NCBI RefSeq assembly: GCF_029227915.1
Contig: NC_079886.1
Location: forward strand, 9,362,001-9,426,000
Length of the DNA: 64,000 nt
Direction: 5' to 3'
Source: Hydractinia symbiolongicarpus
Taxonomy: Eukaryota > Cnidaria > Hydrozoa > Anthoathecata > Hydractiniidae
Shown here: positions 47,051 to 59,000 of the stretch, one piece after another
Layout of the letters: each line of letters opens with the position of its first letter
How positions within the stretch are numbered: position 1 is the first letter of the stretch
Translations under genes and position numbers: made by a program
The notes under the pieces: model-generated
What the model was told of the DNA's origin: nothing
The model's input: only the letters and a program-made list of their open reading frames with translations
The model's database searches: none

Positions 47051-50000
47051 ATGCATAGACGCAGTAGCATTGATAAAAACACGCATTTACTTTCTCATCA
47101 TTATATTTTGTACAAACGAAGATGGTTCATGTTAGCAGTTGTAGTTATGTTTAATATCTCAAATGCAATGGTTAGTGAAAATCCTTGCGTAAAATTTATA
47201 ATTGCTTGTACAGGTTTTCAATTTTTGTATAACTTTACACAACCAAACCTAGTGATAAAAGGTGAGCCATCATTCTTATGCATACTTCTAAGAAACGAGC
47301 TCAGAAGCTGAGCTGTTAATTCTTGTTAACCTCAGTTCCATGGGAAGTTTGACCAGCAGAGCCAATGTTGTATATCAATTTCTAAACATCAGACCATATT
47401 GGTAAGAGGGTAGTGATTGCTTTTGCTTACTTGAAATAAGCTGTGTCATTATTAGTTCATAAAACAAAGTATAAGAGGTTCTTAAATTTTTCTTCACGTT
47501 TTTTTCAACGCATGTGTTTTTTTTTTTAGATTTGGATATCATTTGCGCCAGTTACAAATCTCACAGCATCATATTTTCATATATCAGAAACGACTGTAAA
47601 TTGGTTTTCGTTAGTGTATTTTCTTGCATTTGTTCCATTTTGTGGTTTGTCTTGGTGGACAATCGAGACCCTTGGTTTCAGATTTTCAGTATGTTCTTTT
47701 TTAAACAGTTAAAACTTAGTTGAAGATTGCTCTCAATCATTATAAAGAGTCATTTTTAAACTTTTTTAGTTATATTTTGTAATATCTATGATATGAACAG
47801 TTAATGCTCGAAGAAAGTTCGGAAAATTTGTTTTAAATCTTGAAATTATAGATACGCTGATCTCTATACCATACCCTTAAAAAAACTCTATAGCAGCACT
47901 GCAATAGGGATTTATAATAAGTTGGGATGTTATAGGTATTTCAAAACCTTTTCAATTTGTGGTTAATTATTTTGATAAGGTTTTGCAGGCTTTTTGGTTG
48001 ATTTGTACCCACAATAAATAAAAAAGTTAAGCCTTTGAATCAGTACTTAAACATAGGATTTTAAATAACAGGCACAGCTCTTTCAGCCTCACCAGAATAT
48101 TGTAAATGGAGATATAATGGAAACTGATGAAGAATAAAATAACTGTATTTGCAATTTTAACATTTCTTTGTAAAATGTCTCTGCAAAATTACAAACCGGA
48201 AGCCACTAATTCCCTCTTCTATCAACAGCAGCAGCAGCATTTTGGCACCAAATGTTTTCTCATGCTTTGCAGGTTATCTTTTTTGAAAACTCGTAAATGT
48301 TAATAGAGATAGATAAACCCACCACTATATATTAATACCTATAAATATACAAACATATAATAAACATAAATGAACTGCATTGTTAGAGTCAGACAGTAGG
48401 ATGTTAACATTTTTAACAGAGCAAATAGTTGTTTAGTAACGCAGTTTGTTAACTGTCTGGATTTTGCAAGCAGGTAATGCATATTTTCAGGTATTCTGAT
48501 TGGCTTAGCACTCTTGACGATGGGCAGATATTGAGTAGTATTGCCCGTCATCAAGAAAAATAGTAGCCTAAAATGTAAACAAGCACGAAAAAACAATTTT
48601 TAAGAAGCATTGGAAATGATTATATATCTAACTTTACAATACATTTATCAATAAAAATATTTTCATAGGACAGAACCAACAGCAATGTCAAGTTTAATAC
48701 TGTTAAAATAACCATTCAGCAAAATTCTGTCTGGATGCTTCCTCAACATGGCTACAATCGTGGACAAAAATATTGAGACTAAGGCAGTTTTTTACTCATT
48801 ATCTAAATATGGATAGTGATGTTTTAGAAGGGCCAGCTATGCAGATCAAGACAGATTGGGTAGTGGAGGCTATTAGGAAATTAAGTCCTGCTAATCAGAT
48901 TATAAAGAATGGTGCTATTCTGAGTGAGTGGCAATCGAGTGTAATAGTAAATTGTTTCAAGGGCAAGGGTGATGCATTAGAAAAAGGTGACTATAGAGGT
49001 TTAAAGTTGATTGATCAAGTAATGAAAGTTATTGAAAGAATGATTGATGAGTTACTTAGAGAAAGAACTGATATAGATTAGATGCAAAAGCATTTAGGAA
49101 AGAGAAAGAATCTCTATTTTGCCTTTGTAGATTTGAGAAAGCTTTTGATAGAGTGCCATGTAAAGTTATTTAGTGGGCTATGAGAAAATTAGGTGTGGAT
49201 GAGTGGCTAGTTATGATGGTACAGTCTATGTACAGCAATGCTAGAAGTTGTGTCAGGATTAACGATTCACTTAGTGATGAATTTAAATGTTGGTGTACAT
49301 CAGGGTTTTGTACTTAGTCCTTTGTTGTTTGTTCTAGTCTTAGAAGCGCTGTTGATGGAGTTCAGAACAGCTTGTCCATGGGAGTTATTGTATGCAGATG
49401 ATTTGGTTCTCATAGTAGAGTCATTGGAAGAATTAGTTGAAAATTTTTGAGAAGTGGAAGAAAGGATTAGAAGAGAAAGGGCTAAGGGTGAACACAGCAA
49501 AGTCTAAAGTCATGATTAGTAGCATTGCAGCCCAGTGTGACCTTGTAGTTGGAAAGTGGCCTTGTGGAGTTTGCAGGAAAGGGGTTGGTAACTCAATTTT
49601 TTGTCAGACTTGCAAGCATTGGGTACATAAGAAGTGCAGTATTATTGGTGGAAGTTTAAGAACTGACATTCAGTTTGTATGCAAGCGTTGCAAAGGTGAG
49701 ATTATAGAGAATGAAGTATTTCCAGCTTTAATAATTTACAACAGTGGCTCGTTAGAGATGTTGAGAAGTTCTGTTACTTAGGTGATATTTTGTTGGGCAG
49801 TGAAGGGGGTGTTGGAAGAAGTGTTACTTGGAGGATATAGGTTCTGCTTGGAAAAAGTTCAGAGAGTTACTTCCTTTGTTGACTAGCAGAGTCTTGTCGA
49901 TTGAGGTAAAAGGTAGGTTGTATGAGGCCTGTGTAAGAACTGTTATGTTGTACGGTAGTGAGACATGGGCAGTGAAGCAGGAAGATCTTGACTGTTTAGA

Positions 50001-53000
50001 AAGAAATGATAAATGAGAATGGTTTAGGTGGATGTGTAACGCCAGTCTGAGAGACAGAAAGAGTTCAGATGAGCTAAGAAGCAGGCTATCCGTAGAATTA
50101 AAGATGTTATCCAGATAAGAAGATTGAATTGGCCGAGGCACTTGGAAAGAATGGAGGAGGATAATTAGGTAAGAAAGTATAGAGACTTGATAGTTTCTGG
50201 GGCAGAGCCCAGATGCAGATCGAGAAAGACTTGGCAGGAGGTTATAAGGCCAGACTTGATACAGAGGAAGTTGAGTTTAGATCTAACACAGTCTAGATCA
50301 GATTGGAAGAGGGTCATTAATATACCCCGTCCAACCCGTGCTAGCAAGGAAAATGGATGTTAAGCCGATAATGATGGTGGTGAGTCAAACAGTCAATGCT
50401 CTGCAGCCGGCGGGCTGCAAAGTCGCTACTTTGGCACACAAGTAGGCCAGGCAGTGAGGGTTTAAAAGTTGCTAGTCATTCACATCAGGGACCACGAAGG
50501 CCCCAAAATTTGTGATGAATGGCCTTGCTGACATCAGCAACAATTAGAACATTTTAAGAATTTCGTATTTGCCAAATAACCTAAGATCTGAAGTCCAAGT
50601 CCACTCTGAACATTGACAAGTTCAAGATGCGTGAATCTAATATAGAATTAGCCTGCGCAATTATTTGTGGTGGCGAACTTCGAAATTTTTTGTCTTGTAC
50701 CAACATATTGTGACCACGATTGTAGTTAACTAGCTACATTGTCTAGCTACATTGACTAGCTACATTGACAAAATTTTTTGTCTTGTACCTACATATTGTG
50801 ACCACGATTGTAGTTAACTAGCTACATTGTGGATAGAAAATGATGATCTGATATCCAGTTTCATCAAAATACTAAATACAGAACAACGGTTTTATAACAA
50901 ATGGCTCTCCCTAATTTCCGACTGGTTTCTTCAGCTTTTTGGTTACTCAGTCAGTATAATAGTTGACGAAGCCCATGTTCAATATTCACTGTAACTAAAT
51001 TTTAGTTGCACATTCAACTTTTTACATTATTTTGTGAGTATTGAACATCATAATGTTTTGTTTATAAGGAGGATTTTAAGGATTTATTCTATAGGGACTT
51101 TCGAATTCTGCATAGAATGTTTCTGTTTTTAGACAGAACTATTTTAAATTTTCACATCTATTGTGTTAACGAAAGAAGTGAATTATATTATTTTAAGAAC
51201 ACTAAACCGAACTTCTTATTTTTTGTCTTTATTTAACTTAGACAGTTAACAAATATAATACTAACCGATTACCCCATGCTGTACCAAAAAAATCGCCTTC
51301 AGTCATTGCACTTACACCTTCGGCAATATTTTGTGGTACAGCCTGGGGTAATCAGTTAGTATTGTATTAGTGTTTTTTGTAGACAGGTTTGAAAGCCTAT
51401 CTAATATTTCACAACAGCTTCTTTCATCCATAATCAAAAGTAATGTAAAATGTAACAAAAAAGTTTTAGTTTCTTTTACACTTAATTCTTGATTTTGATA
51501 AGAATTGTGTTCTATTTTACCAAATGGAACAAGACTTTTTTGTGTGTATAAATAAAATATACACAATTTACAGGAAAATAAACTCTTTATTATTGTTTTA
51601 TGGTTCTACATGCTATATCACAAAATTTGTTTCACTTATATTTACTCTGTCCTTTTTTAGGTTATTTTGGGTAGCATTCTCAACGCTGTTGGAGCCATTA
51701 TTAGAATAGTTGGTGTCCAATGCTTTTTAAATCCAACCACCAAATTTATTGTAGTACTGACTGGTCAAGTTTTGTCTGCATCTACACAACCTTTAGTTTT
51801 ATCTATGCCAACGAAACTAGCAGCTTTATGGTTTGGAGATCACGAAAGGACAATAGCAAATACCATTGCATCAATGGGTATTGTAGATTTAAAATGTCAA
51901 CATTGTCATTGCAGATTTCTTTATCTAAAATGTGTTTTAGCGCTATAATTTTTAATCAAGAATTTTTACTTCAATTTGATTTTTTAAGATACATGCTAAT
52001 AAAAATGCAAGTACCATACGCCTAAATTGTGTAGAAGAAGTTGCATCGCAAAATTCTATTTATCTTTTTTATGATTCAGGCTTTTTTGTACTGTTATTTT
52101 CTATTATTTATACATCCACATTTTATTTTTTTGATGACTCATAAAGGGCAAAATCCAGTTATAAGAACAAAGATAAACCAAGTTTGAAAATTCTCTTTCA
52201 CTGCATTTTTAGTCCATTGGAGCAGCTTGAAACATTGGTCTAAATAATGCATAGAACCATACCTTTTCAACAAATTTTTAAGAAAATATTTGAGCTAGAA
52301 CGTTTTTTGACATTGGCTTTGCTTTGGGAGAAGTTACTAATTTTGGTACCAGGTGAACCCTCTAACCCTTGTAGGTGAAGACATTAGCTTTTTCTATATT
52401 GCCAAATTTGAGTCAAAATATTAGGATGCGATGTATTTGCATCTGTTATTCGTTACATTGTGGTCTATACTCAAAAATTTTGTTAAACTCGTGATGTTGC
52501 TTGTTATTTTGCTTATTTATACATCGGCATTGCTGTTCAAACAATTCCATTTTTTGTGGCGAACAGAAAGTGAATTAAAGAGTTTTTTCTTCTTCATTTT
52601 AAAAGATGTTAGGATTGCTACAGAGCCTGAAATTCTCTTTTGTTTTGGTGACAAGAATTAGAGTTCAAAACTTTAACATCCTTTGATTACTCATATATTT
52701 TATATTATTTACCTATAATTTATTGGCACATATCTTGCATCAAACAATTTTTTAAAGTGTCATCTATTTAAATTTTAGCCAATCCACTAGGTGTTTTATT
52801 GGCCAATGCAGGTTCTGTTGCCTTGGTTACAAATCCTGATGAAATTAAATTGATGGTAGGTTTTGCTAAAAGTTATTAAGTTTGTTATGTGTTTGGTAAC
52901 AGTCACTTGTACATACTGATAACATCACCAGCAACTGAAACTTTAATAGATTGTAAATTAGATATTTGAACTACAATCAGTGAGAAAAAATGTTAGCACA

Positions 53001-56000
53001 AGGCTGAAAATTTTTACCTGTTTCTTAGATGCATACAATTTAAACTTGTTAATCTTTACGGCGGACTTAGGACTTTTTTTTTATTTATTTTGGGTTAGTT
53101 GATTAAATCCAAACTCCGAAGCTGTAATAATTATTGCTGACATCACTATAAGTTTTTGCAATTTTTTGGTACTTTGTAGGACCTGACTGGATAATTCTGT
53201 ACTTCTGGTATGTCAGGAAAAGGGATTAGCCTATTCTAAACACTGCTTAGCATACCTATGTATATATAGAAGTTGCATTCTCCAGGCTCCTGCCTGTAGA
53301 GTATTGGCAATTTGACTTTTCCAACTTTAAAAACTGCCTTTGTGCCAAATATTTTGTTACATAGCAAAACTACAAAAAAACATTGTACAACATTTTGATG
53401 TGTTGGTCTTCTTAAAGGCTTACTGTTAATAACACCAATTTTAGGATTTCTATTTTGTAATAAATTTTCTGTCAATAACTTTGACTTTTTTAATACATAC
53501 TTTTATAGCTTTTACTCTTTAGCTTACATGACTAAGTGGTGGTAACATATTTTGTCATTTTGCTTAAGGTGGTTGTATTTGCTATTCCAGCTGTTATTGG
53601 TGCTTTAATGGCAATGCTTGGGTTTTGGTCAAGTAAGCCACCTACCCCTCCTTCATCGTCTGCCATGGAAGAACCTGTGTCATTTTTTGTTGGCATAAGA
53701 GCAGTATGTTAGGTCTTTATTTATATTGTTTTTCTTAGTAAGTTTGTCCAACCACGTATTGTCAACAGGAATTTGTTTTGTTATTCATAATAAGTTTGTA
53801 TTTAATTATGTATTGCCATGGTTAGATTCCTTAAACCATTAGACATTCTAACTAGTAACATGGATTTATTTTTCCTTCTCGGACAAGTTGTTGTTATTGT
53901 TATGCTCATTTCTTGTAGGTGCTGAAAAATAAGCAATTCCTTCTTCTTGCCCTTGCAGCTGGTTGTGGTATTGGTGCGTTTAGTGCACTCACAACTATTA
54001 TACAACAGCTGATATGCAAACAAGGTTACAGTGATGTAAGTAATCCAAACAATTTTTTGTCAGTTTTGTGAAACTGTAAAGTATTAAACATACTGCTGAT
54101 TTTATTTGTCTTTTGGCTCAACTTTTTATACAGAAACGTTAAAATCAATTTGAAGGTGTGCAAGGCCTTGTAATGTATATATGTTATCAAAAATAACATC
54201 AACACTAACTAGAAAAAAATATCTTCCAATCTTTTTTTGCTGTTTGTTAGTGTAAAAAAAATAGGGGAAAATTTCGTACCAGCAAAACTCTTTTTATTAT
54301 CAAGTGTCTCAAAGGATCATTGAAACCAGCAGTCTTTGCTTACTTCATGATAGCAGTAAAAATATCATAAGTGGTTTAACATCAACACTAACAAGAAAAA
54401 AATATCTTCCAATCTTTTTTTGCTGTTTGTTAGTGTAAAAAAATAGGGGAAAAATTTTTACCAACAAAACTCTTTTTATTATTAAGTGTCTCAAAGGATC
54501 ATTGAAACCAGCAGTCTTTGCATAGCAGTAAAAATATCATAAGTGGTTTAACATGCGGGTTTGCACATTCCAAGCATCTCAAATTTTGCAATATGGCTAG
54601 TATAGGATTTATACATTGTTAATTTAACTTTATGATATTACAAGCATCACTTTAATGTAAATGTACTGTACTAGAGTCAGGACACCTCACATCGTAAGCA
54701 CATATCCACCATGCTATTATGATCTTTCGCAATAGGAAAAAATTTGTGATAACATTTTTGGTTAAAATTTTAAGATCGCGATGTCCATGTTGGACTGTTT
54801 GTTTTTTAACTCATAATGTTGTTGGTTATTTAAACCGTTAAAAATGTTTACTTTTTTTAAAATTCATTATGTGCAACTTCTAGCATGCAAAATCAGATTA
54901 AAGATTTTTAAAACGGCGAATATGAATGTGTCTTCCCTCTTGTCAAATCATTATTGTCTGAAAATTATCTTTACTTTCTAAACAAAGGGAATTATTTTTA
55001 CATGCTTAAAGAATTCATGGCGATTCATTCCTTAGTTCTATATTCTAGTTTTCATATCTTCTGAATTTTTTTTAATCGTATTTGATAGATAGTGTTATTT
55101 TTCCTGATTTTAAAATTTCTGATAACGTCACGCAAAAATGTTGATGGCAGCAACAAATAATTATGGTTATTATACCTGTTTTATACTACAACTGTGCAAG
55201 GTTTGTGACTATTCTAAATCGTTTACTAATATAAGAACCCTTTGGTTGATTTGCACTGAAAACGAAAATCAAATCACAAAGCCTTTTAGTAAAGTATTGA
55301 AATTCGTAGAATCTGCTTCAGCTCTCTGACTTTGCCAAGCAAATAATATGTGATTCTGAGAAAAAACATATAAGGTTATTAAAAAAACCGAATTATAATC
55401 TAAAATCTCCATTTTCTAAATAACACTCTGAAGTGGGTTACAGAGGTTTATAGTGCAATATTATAGCTTACAATAAACTTTGACTTTGTGCATTGATGGT
55501 TTTGTTGTTTTCATATTTTTTATTTTTACCCCACAATTTCCAGTATATATCGGTCAATCAATTAATTATTGCAAATAATGTACTTCCTTAGGCTGTGTAA
55601 ACTTATTTTTAGCTATTTGTATTTTTTTCTTTAGTTCTTTTAGTTCCTGCTCAAGTCTCCTTATATGTTCATCCTCATTTTCAATTTGCTGACATTTTTT
55701 CTTTTTTCTTCTTGCTATCCACTGCGCACTTTCCACAGTAATGGCTATAGCAATTAAACAGCCAGCGATAATTGTAGTATACATGATCAACCCACCATCG
55801 CTGTCGTCGAAGGCAGTATGAAATGCTCTGGTTGTAAATTTAGTTGGCGACACAGGAGAGGTGTATTTTGTTTTGACATTATCTTCAACCAACTTGAATA
55901 TATCCTCTAAAGCGTTGTCCTCATTTACCATACATCTTCTTAGTTTGTAAAATGACGAAATGTACATGTAGACTGGTACTTCACCTGATATAATCCGTTC

Positions 56001-59000
56001 AACTTTAAAGTCGTTTGATAAATACACACCAGCAATATTGGCATCAATCAAACCAGCTTTAGCTTTCCCAATTTTAACTGCATAGAATAAATCCTCATAA
56101 GACGATTCAATTTTTGCTTTCCCATTCAGCTTCTGTTTAACCATATTTTTAGCTGTTTTGGTTTCCAATATGGCAATGTTTTCTCCATCCAGCTCGACCT
56201 GTTTACTAATCTCTTCAATCAACGTTGCTGTTATCATTGCCATTATTAACATGCCAAATATGATCCAAACGATACAGAATATTCTAGTGATAAATTGTTT
56301 CGGTACTTTATCACCATACCCTACTGTAGCAATCGTAACCAGACTAAACCAAAAACTTTCCCACAGCCCCTCGCCAAAAGATTTGGGGAAAGCTTCATTT
56401 GTGCGATGTTCAAATAACCACACCAGCGCAGCCATCAAGATAGTAGCAACTACTACGAAGTGAATCAAGATAAAGCAATCCTGAATTCCAGTCCAAAGTT
56501 TGACGAGAAGGAGAAGTTCCCTCGTTCTTACAATGACAACCATGTTCGTTTTCAAGAATATTTCATTTCTGAAGTATTTTGGAGAAAAGTTTGCATTGGT
56601 AGATGATGCGATAACAGTGATGCCATCAGATGGTTTTTCCTGCATTAAATTAAAAATTTCATTTCGTGTGTAATTATCATAAACATGGATCTTTGATATC
56701 CTGGTTCGTAGACGTTTATATGTTTCGTTATAATGGTTGCACCTTCTTTTAAACTCAGCAATCATATCAAAAATTATACCTTCATTTTTATTTGAGTTGT
56801 GATATGGTGGGTGGTGCCATGTTCTCAATGTAATATTTTCATATTCAAATTTTTGTTGTGCATCTGATAGTGTTAGCAATGCGCACATGCAGAAATTGAA
56901 AAAAAAATATGTTAGTTTTAAAAACATCTCAAGTAAAGATATCCTATATGTAGTCTCAGCTACCTTGTGTAGGCATTTTCTTAACTAGACAGCTGATATT
57001 GTATTGAGGGGTTGTTCCCTTTTCTTTATCTTATTAATTTAATTTGTAATATGTTTTGCTCTATATAATATAACAACCAAAGGCTATGCAAATTTTCACT
57101 GAAATGGCAAGCAGTGTTTTGGTTTATTGAAACAAAACAACCTTTATTTTTTATCAAATGCTTTTTCAATATATGATTAGTGCTTTTTAAAACAAGTTAT
57201 TCATAAAACCTAAAAACCTAACAGTTAGTAATAATTTCATTTTTGTTGTTATTTTTATTTATTCTTTGTTTCTTTTTATTTTTTACTTCTCTAATTTCTT
57301 TAGTATAGCAACATATTTTTTGCAGTGTGTGCTAGAAAACACAACTTTTGTTATAGAATCCTTGTGAGCATGTAAAAATTTAAGATAAAAGGAAATTTTA
57401 AATGTTCCCTAACAACATGCATCATATTTATCTGTTTAGCAAGCAATTTTTTTTTTTGCACAAGGATTACAATAAAATAATTTTGATGTTCCTCTTCACT
57501 GAATAATTTTAAAAATTGGTTCAAATGGTTCACATTATTGAATTTATATTTGAAGAATTTTAAATTTAATTATGCTGCATAAATTATGATGTCATGTCAT
57601 ATTTAAGTAATAGCAAATTTTGACATTTTCTGTCATCAATAATTTTAGACCTGTTAAGGGATGTGCATTCAAACTTTATCAATGCACAGATATTATAAAA
57701 GGTGAATTGATTAACATAAATTTTTTTGCCAAAATGACACTTGTTTGCTTCTTAATTTTTCTGCCTGATTTCCACAATAATTCATTGTGTGACTATGTTA
57801 TATAATGATTTTTAGGAAGATTTGTAATTATTAAAAGCTAGTCGACATGTCAGCAACTGCATCATCCATCTATGTTGTTCTTGTCTAATGAGTATCACGA
57901 TATCTTCCTGATCTGTTGTTTTCTATTTTAATTTTATTAATTCTCTCCTCTAATTTTCTTCTCTGTTTATACTCAACTAAAAATTGCTCCATGTCAGCTT
58001 TAAGATCATTACAAGCGCAAAACGTTTTGCAAGGAATATTACTTCATCACCATATCCGACTGGCCACATTGTTATTAGACAAAACTAGTTGCCTGAAGGA
58101 CCTGACGAAATGACTTAAAAGTTCTTTGGGTTTCTTTTGTGAATCAGCAGCCATGTCAGTGTAGCCATTAAAACAGTTACAACTAACACAAAGTAGATCA
58201 AAATAATTAAATTTTAAATTCCGGCGAAAATTTTTATGGTTAAGAAGATGTTTCATCACCACAGCAGCCATTAGGGTCATTAAGATCTAATTTAAAAAAT
58301 TAATAACATGATTTGATTTGATCTCTCCGATCTCACCCGTTTATTGATTGGTTGGTTCTATGTATATCAGTAAGAACTACAGGTCTTGCGAAACTCTGCA
58401 AACATTTCATAATACCTTGTGCCATGTCTTTGTTGTTGTCGTAATTGTCTTGTTTTGTCAAGCGTCAAAAATAGATTAAAAATTACATGATACCAAATCA
58501 GGGCCATAACAACTTCTTCGCATTGAAATTTCGACGTAAGAATATTCAAATATCTATATTTGAATATTTTTACGTCGAAATTTCTATTAGTGTTGTTGTT
58601 TTGCTTATTTCTTTTTATTTATTTATTATTATTAATTTTTTAAATTGTCAAATGTTTTTTTTTTGTAACTGAACTTTTGTAAAACTGTTTGTCAGAATTT
58701 TTATAAAAAAGTTTTGTAAAATTTGATAATGTGCGTATAAATGTATTTAAAATCTACTAAGAAACCTAAGAAAGAAAGTTTTATTAAAAGAAACTAACTT
58801 ATTGTTTCCGTGTTTATGTAGCTACAGGAACATATTTTTAGACAATAGCTGGTGTGTGCGGAGCCATGGTGATTGTTGGTGGTTTTATTGGTGCTGGCTT
58901 GTCAGGAGTATATATCGATAAAACAAGAAATTATATCACATTGGCAAAACCTATGGTTTTGTTTTTAACCTTATCATCTGCTGCTGTTGTTATTGTATGT

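Noticed and set aside
56158-56463. 101-codon frame on the plus strand
   Set aside because: It is the antisense shadow of the pore region of the minus-strand receptor.
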